Source: [Phialemoniopsis] sp. UDSM-2020 (Eukaryota > Ascomycota > Sordariomycetes > Thyridiales > Thyridiaceae). Taken from it: 64,000 nt of DNA. The notes under the pieces are model-generated. The model had not been told where the DNA came from and ran no database searches. It saw only the letters and a list, made by a program, of their open reading frames with translations. Position 1 is the stretch's first letter, and every line of letters begins with the position of its first letter. The stretch covers positions 3,100,001-3,164,000 of the forward strand of contig JAEILZ010000008.1 in assembly GCA_018873225.1 (NCBI GenBank), read 5' to 3'. The position numbers and the translations under genes are program-made. Of this stretch, positions 1 to 15,000 are shown in pieces.

Positions 1-81
1 TCGAATGGTGGTATTATTTACAATCTAGACCAGACAGACTACCTCCTTCTACTGTTCAGACAATATAAGAAGTCGGGACCA

Positions 82-2599
82 TTACCTCCTCTCAAGCTCC
101 TTCTTCCCAAACTTGGCAGCCTGCCTCTTCTCGATGCGCGCCAGCTCGCGGTCAATCTTCTTGAAGCTCCACGACTTCCACGCGAGCGGGTACAAGAAGG
201 GCCGCAGGTCGTGACGGTGATCCTCGGGGCTGTAATCGTTGCTGTGCAGGGCTGGAGTCAAGACAGTGGACTTGTGACGGGCCACGTTGTACTTGTGGAA
301 GAACAATTTGACCTTCTCTGCGACCTGCACGGGCTGCATCCTCGGCGCGTCGTCCTCGGGGTCCTCGGCGCGGTCTTCGGACCAGTCGTGCACGAGACGC
401 AGGAACATGCCGTAGGGACCGAGCTTCTGCTCTTTCCGGAGGCGGCCGAAGATGGTGAGCTCCTTGTAGGTCATGCCCATGTCGGCCTCGTCGGACTGTA
501 CGTAGTCTTGCGTGATACTAGACTTTTGTGTTAGAAACTTCTCATAGCAGAATGGGGTGCGGGATGACTCACGGCTCGAGCTCGGCAGTCGGGATGGCAT
601 CAAGGAACTCCTGAAGGCAAGGAATCTCAAACTCAACCTCGGCCCACGCTATAAAGCGCTTGAGGTCATCCTTGTCGATACTGCCAATGGGGTTGATGTC
701 GGCGCTCGAGCAGTCGTACTTGGTCAGGTATCCCACCAGGGACTCGCCGACGTTGGCGGAACCCAGGACGAGCAAACCACCACCTCCGGGTCGTCCTCTG
801 GCGGTGGGAAGTACCTGTCCGAATTGGTACGCGGTGACCATGCGTACGCGGGCCTGGATGCACTGGAGCGTGAGGTTCTCCTGGTGGGTACCACCGTGGA
901 CCTTGAACTGGGGCGTGAAGCCGATCGTGTTGGTGATGAGGTTCTTCTGGGCATGGAACACCTCGTCAATGTCTAGGCTGATGTGGTAGGAGCCGATGGC
1001 GGTGGAGAGATCCTTGGCTCGCTGACGTGTCTCACGTGAGCTCTGCTCTCGCATACCCATGTAAATGGTCGTGAAGATCTGGCTGCACAGCTCTTGCGGT
1101 GTTTCGGGAAGCTTCTCTTCATACTTCGCGATACGTTTTACATCCTCGATGACCTGCTGGTTACCCTCCTTCATGGCCTTGATGACGATCCGGCACATGG
1201 AGAAGACAATAGTGGCCGTAGCACAGGAGTCGATGCCTCCACTCAGGGGCACCAGGTATCCTGCAGCACCGGAGCGACGAAGGTAATCCCAAAGGTAGCA
1301 GCCAGCACAGAGCGCGATTTCCTCTTCGACAGTGTGAATCCTGGGCTTGATAGGTCTTGTGGGGGCAATAGTCACGTCCATGCTGTCTTCGTCGTCGCCT
1401 ATACTGAATGGAGTTTGAATTCGCTCGTACTTTGCGGTCGACAGGGCAGCCTGCATGCCACGGCTGATCGCCATGCGGTGCGCCCTGACTTCGTCGAGGT
1501 CCACAGTGGCAGTGATTACCTCCACCTCGTTGAGGCTGAACTGCGAGCCTTGAGCAACGATGTTGCCGTTCACTATGATCATGGCACAGCCATCGTAGTA
1601 CAAGCGATCACCGTCGCAGCCTATCACATGGGAGTCAGTAAACTTCGAAAGCTACATTGGAAGGAAGTGACTATACCTTGCTGGTTAGCATAGAGGTAGA
1701 CTCCACCGCATTTTCTCGTTGCCTCTGTGATGAGCTGGAGACGGGTATCCAGCTTTCGTAGAGAGAAGTGGGAGCCGGACGAGTTGGTGAATATCTCCAC
1801 ACCATCAAGACTCATGTCAATGTGCGGAGCTTTGACGGTGAAGAGTTCCTCGCAAGTCTCGGCTCCAAGGCATGTGTCTGGCGTAGATATGATGGCGTCG
1901 CCGAAGGGAACGTGAGATACACCCACTACCTCTTGAATCGTGTCTGGGAGATGGTATAGCTCGGTCTGGCAAGGGTGCATCCATGGCGTAAAGTACCTCA
2001 TCTCACGGTAGTTGCCACTGTTATTATGTTAGCAGGGCTTCTCTAGAAAGTACCCAGTGGAACATACTCGTTGGCCAAGAACATCTTGGGTCTTATCATC
2101 AAGATTTTGCCATCCAGACAGAGAATACGGCAGTTAAATTTCCTGTTGACATCGTCAGTATTTGCCCCGGGAGGAGGATGGCTGAGCCTCATACTGGTTG
2201 CGATGTAACACGGCTGAGCAAAGTTAGTTGTTGAAAGACCGACTGCAAGAATACATCAGTGCAAACTTACGAGCTCCAAGGTCCAGAATAATACCGTCTA
2301 GTCATGGTGAGTACTTGTTAGGAGCGAACACTCATTGAAGGCTAGAATCGTGTGGGCTCACAGCAGCTTTTGTCCATCAAGATACGGCGAACCATGTCCC
2401 AAGATGTCGTGTAGGTATCGACTTCATTGAAGTGGTCCAGACAGCCGTAGCCCGTGATCTCCAGCTCGGGACCTACACGCAGCTTCGCGCCAGCCTTCTT
2501 TGCCAGCTGGATGGACTTGATGATGCGATCGCAGTTCCCCTCCCAGTCCAGAACGAACTGATTGAGCGAACAGGTCGCTACCGTCACCAAGCGCCCCAT
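82..2599 (-). CDS. QNS1: Glutamine-dependent NAD(+) synthetase
   Basis: Makes NAD from deamido-NAD, ATP and glutamine in the last step of NAD synthesis. The N-terminal nitrilase-type glutaminase domain starts [15 protein letters not shown] at 2599 and includes the E of [12 protein letters not shown] and the Cys in [10 protein letters not shown] (around 1600). The C-terminal synthetase domain carries the P-loop [11 protein letters not shown] near 1240 and ends KKELERR. At least four introns split it: one after the DKSC codons near 2362, one ending near 2297, one around 1630-1680, and one near 510-570. I chose the start at 2599 because the nitrilase domain begins there. The longer reading to 2689 adds residues unlike the family. 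Total length is about 700 residues, normal for eukaryotic enzymes. Exon borders in the 2020-2300 stretch were not all resolved. Confidence 0.95.
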
Positions 2600-5546
<2,947 letters not shown>

Positions 5547-5629
5547 AAGTCTTGATCCTACACAAATACGGAATTCAAAATCTTGATCCTATCGGTTCTT
5601 TGATAGATCACTGCCAGATGACAGAACTC

Positions 5630-6825
5630 CTAAAATTTCCAGTATAAAATGCCGCTGCCAAGCCTCAGTCGGATAATGTAAATGTAACCTAAAATATTCA
5701 GAGCCCAGAGGAAGCTCCATTTCATGTGAAACAGACAACCGCATGATAGATCAGAGGACAAGCCATATAGAAAATACAAGAGTTTCAGGAAGTCCGAAAT
5801 ACAAAATACCCAGCGTTGCAAAGGAATTTCAACCCATGTGTCTTCTTCTTTCAAGAATCTTACCGTACTCGAACTCCAGCAACCCGATCCAGCCTGTACA
5901 CAGACTCGTGTCTTCGGATAAGTATAAGGCGAGTTCCTGCGGCAAGAGCTCAAGTCCTTGTCAAGAAGCTCACTCTGATAGTCATATTTCACAACAAGTC
6001 GAATTGAGAAAGGATAGGAGATAAAGTCGACCAAATGAAGGATGATTGTGGTGAGATCAAGATCGAACGAAGCCCGGTCATGGAGAGCTACATCGCGTCC
6101 GGGCAAAGGCTCTGAGGAGTTGCTGTGGACAAGGTGTTTCAGTTCCTCGAGTTGAGACGTCAACACCACCTGCAAGGCAAGGATAGCATCAGATACCGAG
6201 TCAAGGTCCATTTTGATATGAATGAAGCCTTCTAAAACTTCGAGAATGACAGTCATCTGCTGTCTGTCATACCACATGTGCGATTTTGCTAGGTTGGCCT
6301 GTGTGGAGATTCCATCCTGGATGGTAGACAACTGTTGTAACACTTTGCTCGAATTGTCACTTGATGGTATCGTCAGCTCTGCGTCTTTCAATCATATCAT
6401 TAGGTCAGCCTATTGTAAACAGACCTATGTGATTTACTGAGCAGGAGACTCAATATGGTTGTGTGCAACGTTGCCGCTGATCGCATTGTGTCTAGATCTT
6501 GTGTCTTGAGCACAGTCTGGAGCTTTTTCCAGTATCGCCCGAAGCGCCGCTCCTCGTCACCTATTCTGAGAGCCTCGAACTTTAGGACGAAAATCTCGAT
6601 ATCCTTGACACAGATTTCGATCTGACTTTTGAAACGCTCATCGTCCATTCCGAGAATCTCTATTGTGTGAATGACGGCGAGCAGGTTTTGGATCTCACGA
6701 AGAGTGTGCTCCAGGTTGCGAGGGCCATCTTTCACTGGGCCAAGTGTATTGTACAAGAGCTTCCATCCCTTTGCTGCCACACTAATGAAAGCAATGACAC
6801 TTGCTCCCGCGCTGATCGGCTCCAT
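5630..6825 (-). CDS. PigL_N / fungal STAND N-terminal domain protein
   Basis: The N-terminus MEPISAGASVIAFISVAAKG and the helical stretch after it (LYNTL, LEHTLREIQNLLAVIH) match the fungal N-terminal domain found on STAND/NLR-like proteins and on the azaphilone-cluster protein PigL. Two exons (6825-6438, 6384-5630; intron 53 bases with a CTGACC branch site) give 380 residues. No NACHT, NB-ARC or repeat domain follows, so it is either a free-standing domain or a truncated receptor. The C-terminal 60 residues are hydrophobic and odd. A GTAAGA at about 5853 may be a further donor, so the true 3' end is uncertain. It converges with the sulfatase, 83 bases between stops. Confidence 0.65.
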
Positions 6826-7337
6826 CGCGCTGATCCAAGCTGGCGAGACAGGCGCGAGAATGGCATGAAGGTAAGGGAGAACGGAACAGGGTTCGTCAGA
6901 AGATAAAGAGAGAAGGACAGAATGATCCAGCATCAGGTTCTGCCTTGCAGAGCGCCTGGAAATGCTGCACCAATGGTGTGTCCTTGTCCCATGGTGTAAT
7001 CTGGTTCGCGCCCCAATAAGTTCGAAGAGCGGTGAAGCTGCAGCTATTTGCAGGGTTCACGCATAGGAAACGAGACCAGGAAGTTAAGTAGGCTAAGAGG
7101 CGAGACAAAAAGAAAAAGAGGATGATAAAAGACGAGTAAATGAAGGAGTCGAGCTCTCCCAGTCAGTGAAGTGAGGAGAGTCACACTTAGCTGGACATAC
7201 CAGACCTCAGGAGTCTTACCGCAACCTTGTGATATTCTCTGGACTTCTGGAACAATGCAGGGTTCCAAGTTGTGTCAATAGTCGCCCATCTTCAACAATT
7301 GTTTGAATGACCATCAGAGCAGTTCATATTACTATCC
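6826..7337. other. Intergenic
   Basis: Upstream region of the STAND-N gene and downstream region of BIO2. I see no gene or repeat in it. Confidence 0.5.
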
Positions 7338-8659
7338 TCAAGCCTTCCCCTTCTCCGCAGGAGGCGGCGTCTTCTCGAAGCTCTTCATCGCCGACAGGCC
7401 CCAGCGGCCAAACATGGCGGCGTCCTCGTCCCACCCGTTGCACTCGGTCGTCAGCATCTTCTCGCCCGTGAAGATGGCGTTGGCGCCCGCCATGAAGCAC
7501 AGCGCCTGCTTCTCCTCGGACATGGTCTTGCGGCCCGCGGCGATGCGGATGATGGTCGCCGGCATGACGATGCGCGCCGTCGCGATGGTCCGCAGCATGC
7601 TCGTGAAGGCGACGGGCTCGCGGTCGCCCAGCGGCGTGCCCTTGATGGGCACGAGCGCGTTGACGGGAAAACTCTCCGGGTGCGACGGCAGCGTCGACAC
7701 GGTGTGCAGCAGGCCGACCCTGTCGGTCGACGACTCACCCAAACCTAAAATGCCGCCAGAGCACACGTTGATCCCGGCGTCGCGGACGTGGCCCAGCGTG
7801 GCCAGGCGCTCGTCGTACGTGCGCGTCGAGATGACGCTCGGATAGAACTCGCGGCTCGTGTCAACGTTGTGATTATACGCCGTCAGCCCAGCCTCCTTGA
7901 GCTCGGCGGCCTGGTGCCCGTCGATCATGCCAAGCGTGACGCAGGCCTCCATGCCCAGGGCGCGCACGCCGCGGACCATGGCGGCGATGTTGCGCAGGCT
8001 GTTCTTGCGGCCGCGCATGTCGCGCCAGGCGGCGCCCATGCAGAAGCGCGTGCTGCCGTTGTCGCGGGCCGTGCGCGCGGCCTCGAGGACCGAGTCGACG
8101 GTCGCGACGCGCTGGGCGGCGACGCCCGTGCCGGCCTGGTAGCGGGTCGACTGCGCGCAGTAGGAGCAGTCCTCGGTGCAGCCGCCCGTCTTGATGTTCA
8201 TCAGGGTGCACAGCTGGACCTCGCCCGGGGCGTGGAAGCGGCGGTGAAGTGTGCCCTTGGGTAGATGGTGTTAGTACGGCTGGCAGCTTGCGACTGGTTT
8301 TCTTGTTGTGAGTCACTCACAGCTTGGTAGGCCAATTCCATCAGCGGCTGGTAGTAGATGGCCGAGATCTCGTCCTTTGTCCAGGTGTTTCTCGGCTTCG
8401 TGGCGGCAACGGCATCTTGAAAGATTTTTCTGGCCTTTTCCTCGCGTTCTTGCTGTTGCACGGCCTCCGGTGTGGTCTCGATCGGTGCCGGTGGCGGAGG
8501 AGAAATGCCGGAGGGAGTGCTTCGAGGAGCATCGACTTGCGTTGCGAGGGTGCGCGCGTGCCTCGATATAGGGCCAAGACTGTGTTGAGGACTCCTGGCC
8601 TCCGCCAACAGCAAGCTGGAGAACGGTTTGCGAAGTAAGCTTGTGGTCGTCTTGTTCAT
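7338..8659 (-). CDS. BIO2: Biotin synthase
   Basis: Radical-SAM enzyme that inserts sulfur into dethiobiotin, acting in mitochondria. Two exons (8659-8321 and 8255-7338, phase-0 intron of 65 bases) give 418 residues. The first about 45 residues are rich in Ser, Arg and Leu (MNKTTTSLLRKPF, RHARTLATQ) and look like a mitochondrial targeting peptide. The radical-SAM cluster motif CTEDCSYCAQS follows soon after the splice, with LMNIKTGGC before it. YNHNVDTS and ITTR-like stretches (SVISTRTYDER) are as in the family. It ends in a short Pro/Lys tail (PPPAEKGKA). Codon use is very GC-rich, so long shadow frames exist on the other strand. Confidence 0.96.
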
Positions 8660-9227
8660 GGTGGCTGCTGATGATGTAGTGGACAAACACCACGAAGCTG
8701 CATAGCGAGTGTTGGCAATAAAAGAGTCAAGAGTACATGACAGCTCATCAATGGCGAGGCAGGCCGAGAAACGCCTCGGGTATTCCACCCTCTGATGCAC
8801 ATCACTGTGACTCCTTCTCACATTATCCGCGACCCAACAGAACCCACCCCACCTCAACCACTTTCAAGACTCGAGACGGGAAGGGCGCGATCCACCCAGT
8901 GGATGCAAACCCCCACACTCGTTGGTCAATATGCCCTATCAGCAGCTTCAGATGCTAATGCTCTACAGGTACTGGCTCACCTCTTTTAGTTTTGGGTCTC
9001 GGGCTAATGGCGCTTTGCAGCTAGATTGGTGAACAGCTTAGGAAGAGACGAAGACATTGCTCCCTTCAACATATTGAGACGAAGAGCTCATTGTTGAAAA
9101 GGCGCATGTACCTTGATGTCTTCACTGATCGGCTCATGAACCGTGACTTCGAGAATGGCAGACATGACGGCTTCTAATGATTATTCTTTTATTCAAGACG
9201 CTTTGCGGACGTTCACGTGCCCAAGAC
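8660..9227. other. Intergenic
   Basis: Promoter side of BIO2 and 3' side of the aldolase gene. No gene or RNA seen. Confidence 0.5.
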
Positions 9228-10383
9228 TTAATAACCTGTCCTCTTTGCCGTGCTCGCGCCCTTGCCCTTGGCGGTGTTGAGCTGGGCAGCCATGGCCTCT
9301 CCGAGAAGACCAACATCGGTGATGACAGAAACCATATCGAAGCCTTGCTCGGCACGCATCTTGGCCTGCTCACCGGATGTGCCTATATCGATACCATGAT
9401 TAGCTCGCATGTCCTTCGCTGTTGATCTGAGGAGCTAGCTTCAAATGCCCATGTAATGCACTCACAGAAGATAGCAGCAATCTTGCCAGCATCCTTGGCC
9501 GCCTTGCGGATTCGCTCAATAGCCGCCTCGTGCTCCGGTCCGAATCGAGTGACGCCCATCTGCAGCGCGAGGTCAAAAGGTCCTGCACACACAAAAGTCA
9601 GTCAGGAAATTCGCCGGATGCCGTTTCAAAACGCAGCCCTCGCAATACATAGACATACCGATAAGCAGCATATCGAGACCCTCGACCTTTGCGATCGCCT
9701 CGACGTTGTCGACACCCGACTGAGACTCAATTTGCACGCCGATGACCAGCTCCTTGTCGGCACCGGAGTCGTACTCGGCAGCCGAGGTTCCGGAGAAGGC
9801 GTGGGTGGAGTACAGGGGGCCGTAGCCTCTGCTGCCCGTGGGCGGGTACTTGGAGTACTTGACAATCTTGGCTGCATCTTCCTGTATGGGGAGGTTACTA
9901 TGGGACTTCAATGTGGCATCTGGGCATACTGACGGGTGTGTGGCACATGGGGACCAGGACACCGTGGGCTCCGGAGTCGAGCGCGCGCTTGATCATCCAC
10001 TCTTCTCCCCACGGTATGCGGATGATGGGGCTAGCGTTCATCGATGTTACTGCTTGGTTGAGCTGTGGTTTGCGAACGTCAGATATGTGTGTTACATGCA
10101 GAACATTGACAGCAGAAGCATCCATACATCGTAGTAGTGGTTATCGGCTATCAGACCGTGCTCGGCATCGACCAGGACCCATGAGAAGCCGCCATCGGGA
10201 GCTGTGGTGCTCGAGGCGAGCAGGGTCCGGGCAACGGTCGAGTTGGCTACTCTAGATACCTCAATCTGTCAGATGAATGCTCCCAAACAGGCCCCAGGGG
10301 TTCGCCAGGACGTACGTGAGCCAGAAGCCCCAAGAGGTGCGCTGCTCTTGGAAAGCTGCGCGGATCGGAGTGTTGAACGGCAT
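9228..10383 (-). CDS. HpcH/HpaI-family aldolase
   Basis: Class II pyruvate-type aldolase that cleaves 2-keto-3-deoxy or 4-hydroxy-2-oxo acids to pyruvate and an aldehyde. Six exons (10383-10316, 10251-10128, 10062-9934, 9881-9659, 9582-9466, 9382-9228) join in frame to 271 residues, the usual family length. Visible marks: WGFWLT at the N-terminus, LVDAEHG with the catalytic-type His, IIRIPWG with the substrate Arg, and IGVQIES with the metal-binding Glu. The C-terminus is Lys-rich (KGKGASTAKRTGY). Five introns in a gene this short is notable beside its intron-poor neighbours. The exact substrate is unknown. Confidence 0.9.
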
Positions 10384-11275
10384 GGTGGGGTAATAGCGTG
10401 ACGTCTTGCCGGCGGCGGGGAATACGTAGTAGGCTGTCCGAGGGGGTTGAGGAAGTATGGGTATCTCGAGGTGTTTTAAGGTTTTCCTGTTGGAAATAGG
10501 ATTGCGAACAGAAGGATTAAAACAGGACCGGGAACTAGAATCACGAACTCGGGAGAAGTGGCGACGCCCGGGTAGGTATATGGCTCTCGGCGGGGGACGG
10601 ACTTCGTGGATTTGCCCCGATGGCGGCGACGCGGATCCAGTCTTTCGTCTTTAGCACGCGCACAACGTGGGGATGGCGTCTGTAACCCCACACCCATTCC
10701 TCTTCGTCGGCACTTCATTGCACCGAGAGTTTGGTCTTTTGCGTTGACTTCATTTGTCGCCCTCCAAATACTGTCCTTTTATCAATAACCCGGTAGCGCT
10801 GTCTTTGCTACCTTTGTCTACCATTACAAGGCTATGATGGTTGCTCGAGCGTCTCGGTCTATCTTCTACGGCCGTGAGTCCATTGTCTCTACTCATCAAA
10901 TCGAGTGAGCCACGGGTATTTACCTGAAAGTGAATCTACTCTGCAAGGCCCGATGACTCTCATCAGAAAAGCTGGATGTTAGAGGCTATTCTGCGCATAG
11001 AAGCCCTGATCTCGGTCCTGCTGGTCATCTTTTGTCTCCTATCTTCATCTCCTACAAAATCTCGAACAACACTGCGAAACATCACACATGGATGCTATTT
11101 AACTATTTGACCTCGGCTTCCAGAACGAAATGGAAATATTTGCGTTGCTCAAGGCTCGCGGAAGCGGAGCTCCAAATATTTAAAAACATCCCCGTATGGC
11201 AGTGTTTTTTGATGCTTTGTAGAAGATGAAGTTCAAGGCTTAGTATGATCCCACGTAGAGGGAAGTGATACCCCT
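10384..11275. other. Intergenic, AT-richer
   Basis: About 890 bases between the aldolase start and the Rieske stop. Reading frames here are short and I see no RNA gene. Confidence 0.5.
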
Positions 11276-11893
11276 CTAGCCCATCCTGGGCTTCCTCCTG
11301 ACCCAGACTTCTTGAGACACTGGACCACCGGGGGCGTCATCCACTGTGGGTGTGTCCTTGACATCGCGTAGTTGAACCTCCCATGTCTTGAGCTTGTACC
11401 GAGCGTGATCGGCCATGCCAGTGATCAAGTCAAACGACCAACCGTGCTTGGGACACGTCACGCCTGCGCTGAGAACCATGCCAAAGTCCTCGATGTCGAA
11501 AGGCGTTCCTCTAGAAAGGGGAAATGATGCATGTGGACATTGCTAGTCGTAGCACAACCAAGTCAGTCATTGATGAAGGTTTTATGTGATGGAGTTGACA
11601 ATGCTCACATGATCCACAGCGTAGAACTTGCCCTTGTACCGAAAGACCATTACCTGGTCCTTCAGGTCCATCGTCTCTGGGTCTTCGTCCACGAACTTCA
11701 CCTCCGAGTTGCGAGCGACGTCATCCTGAGGCACCTTGAAAACTTTGCAGCCCGGCCTCGTCTCCGCATCACTGCAGGCCCGGGGCTCGGCAAGGTTCAG
11801 CATGTCATCATCGAGGTCGGGGAACGAAGACGTGAGGCCGACTGAGACCCATCCTACGTCGGGACGCGATGCTCGAAACGGGTTCCAACTCAT
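11276..11893 (-). CDS. Rieske [2Fe-2S] domain protein
   Basis: Small Rieske-type iron-sulfur protein, probably an electron carrier or a ferredoxin-like subunit. Two exons (11893-11609 and 11542-11276) give 183 residues. The cluster ligands are split by a phase-0 intron that falls just before QCPHASF. The second pair is CPKHGWSFD about 35 residues later, giving CPH...CPKHGW. Upstream, KFYAVDH is the usual strand before the first ligand pair. There is no catalytic oxygenase domain and no membrane helix. I start at MSWNPFRAS (11893); the longer frame to 11947 begins with GTG. The tandem ABC transporter gene ends 199 bases upstream. No functional link is proven. Confidence 0.88.
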
Positions 11894-12091
11894 CACCGGC
11901 GCGACTCCTGCGAGAAGAGAGCCGGCCCCCTTATCGTTTAGTCTCACGGAGACGCGAAATGTGATTGCTAGCTTGTTCTTGGTAACTCAGAAAACGCGCA
12001 TTTTCGGGGGATTCTGCGATATTTTTTCTGTGCCTAACCTGATCACGTGCCCTGACCATCGACGACAACAACCTCGTCCGCAAAACACCCC

Positions 12092-15000
12092 CTAGCTCTG
12101 GTCCCCTACTTCTACATCCTGTGCCGAAAAGCTCATCAACGCGTTGCTTTCAATGTGCTGGATCTTTCCATCGGCCATTTTGACAACCAGATCTCTTCCA
12201 GCTCTCATATACCGCGCCAGAGGGCCGACTCTGTGCGTGACGATGAGCACCGTATGACCGTGGCCAGTGAACTCGGCATCCACGATAGCGTGCACTGCTA
12301 TCTCTGTTTCCGCGTCTACCGATGATGTGACCTCATCAAGCAGTACTATCGGACGCGATCCGGCCGCGCGAAGTCGCTCAGCTTTGATCACGGCCCGAGC
12401 AAGCGCAAAAAGTTGAGACTGGCCCGCGGAAAGACTGGGAAAGCTGTGGAGCTTTTCACCCAGCAATGCATTGGTCGTCTTGTTGTCGCCATCATGGCCT
12501 GCTGTAGCTGCGAACTGTTGGAATACTGACCACAGACCGACCTTTGTCAAAGCTTCGACAAGCTGCGAGTCTAGGGCCGATTCTGCTGCATCTAGATTGA
12601 AGCGAAGGCTTTCGTGTGGCAGGAGGAATGGATCCTGTGCAATCACGACAAAGTACTCTTTGCGCAGGACATCTTCATCCGTCGAAGCAATGTTAACACC
12701 GTCGATTTCGATGCGGCCTGACTGAAGAGGTAGCATCCGGAGCAAAGTCAGAAGGAGTGAGCTCTTCCCGCTTCGAGGTATTGAGAACTAGTCAGCATTA
12801 TTCGCATTTCGATACAGGGAGCGAAAGTGTGTGAACCTACCTTCCGGTCCTACCGATGATTACAACTTTCTGTCCCTTACCAATGACCAGACTGACCCCG
12901 CGGAGCGCAAGGGAGTTTGCACTGCATTCAATTAACGGGTGAATGGACGTGACGAACTCGTGGGTGGAAACTTACTGATACGCTGCAGTCACTTCTTTCA
13001 GGTGAATTTGACCCTCAACCCTCAAGATGTTGAGCCCATGTCTGTTCTTAGACAATGCCCTGGACTTCCAAGATGTTTTGTCTTCCAGTTTCTGTAGGCG
13101 CGCGACCGCACCCAACGAGGTCTGCACCGTGGACCAAGACTCGACGAGTCTCTGCAATGTTACAGTCGTGATAAGAAGCGTGTTGAGGACGACACCAAGA
13201 TGGCCCCCAGACATGCTCCCAGGCCGAGCCAATGCGATAAAAATCGCCACTATCCCTAGAACAGCTCCAAGCATGTCCAATACATTGTTTAACTTCCACT
13301 GTAGCTTCAGAATGGCACTGTCTGGGGCCTGAGCGGACTTCACTGCCTGCTCATTCCCTTGAATAGTATGGGAGCTCCACCCAAAAGCGCGGATGGTCTC
13401 CAGGCCGTCAATCTGTGTTCTATTAGTTTTGCTATACTGATCGTCTGTGCAAAACGCTGTTGGAGAAGAATCTTACCGACTCGAGAAAGCTCGCAAAAAG
13501 CGCTGCTTTAGACTCTAGTGCAGTGACTCTGAGTTGACGGGATCTTCGGAGGTAAAACTTCTGAACAAGATAGACAAGGGCCACCACAAGCGGGAGTAGA
13601 AATAGGATTCGAGGTTGAGTCAATACTAGAAGCCCCGTATGGAAGAAAGCCTTGCAAATCTCTGGAAGGCTCATTAGTAATGCTACTGAATCAGCTATAC
13701 GTGGACTTGGTTACTGACGAGCGGAGAGATGCTGTAGAGCCATTGGGAGCGGTTTGTCAAAAAGCTGCATGTCTTGGCTGAATCTGTTCTCATCATAAGT
13801 TCACATTCTGTATCCTCTAGTCAACATTGTAACCCACCGATTGAGTATTGAGCCTGTATCTGTTTTCGAAAAGAACAACAATGGCGCACTGTGTATATGT
13901 GAGCTCGGCCCATGACGCAACACTATAAAAGTCCTTACTGTGTAACCATGTCTAACAAGTGTGCGTGCATATCAAGCCCGGCCTTGGGAGCCAAGCGAAC
14001 GAGCGTTGCCCTGAGCTGATAAGTTGCCGCACCCATTTCAGCAGCTGGACACACTCACCAGATGATGCAACTCGTGGATGCCCAGGCCATGAAGGCTATT
14101 GCGAATTGACCCGCGGCATAGAAATGGAAGTGGTCGGACCCTGAACTTGTCCAGAGATCGAGCCAATACTGAGACAAGGCGATGAAGAAGGAGTATGATG
14201 CCGTGCAACTCACAACCATCAAGTAGTTTCGAAGTTTCGCAAATCTCAGAAAGTATCCTGCGATGATGTTAACACTTTGCCGGTCAGGGACACTCATCTA
14301 GAATAGTGACATACTCATGAGCACCAAGGAACTTTCTGGATGCATTAGTTGCTGTTCGGCTTCTTGAACTGCTTCGATCTTCGCTTGAACACCCTTGTAC
14401 TCTTTCGCGGTCGAAGGTTCTGACGCAGCTCTTCCATGCAGAGAGTGCCCAAACTTGGTAATAGCCGCCGTGCGTCCTTGGATGCGTGACCATGGGCCCT
14501 GCTCCTTCACCAAGCCGTCTTGACCCATGAGTACCACCTTGTCTGCTAAAGAGAAGTACTGCGCTGTTTTTCGTTTACTTTGATTAGACCTCTGCGCATG
14601 ATTCCAGTCGGGGATAAACTCACTGCTACTCGATACAAGAATAACTGTGGAAACTTGTCGCCTTAGTAAGCCCTCTGGCCCAAGAAGGTTCATGAAGACC
14701 TTGTGTTCGGTCACGCCGTCGAGAGCACTGAATGTATCGTCTAGTAGAACGACCTGGTTTCTGGCGAAGACGGCCCGTGCCAAGGCCTGGATGTTCTCTG
14801 GATCAGCTTTCTGTTGATGTATAGCTCTCGTCTTGCGAATCAAGTCTTACCACACGCTGTCTCTGACCACCAGACAAGTTCATACCGCGGCTACCGACTT
14901 GTGTCCTGTCATGGTTGTCTAGTGTTTCAAAATCGTGGGCTAGACGGCAAGCTTCGACAACCTCCCGGTACCAATGTCGATTGTAGTCAGATCTGGATCC

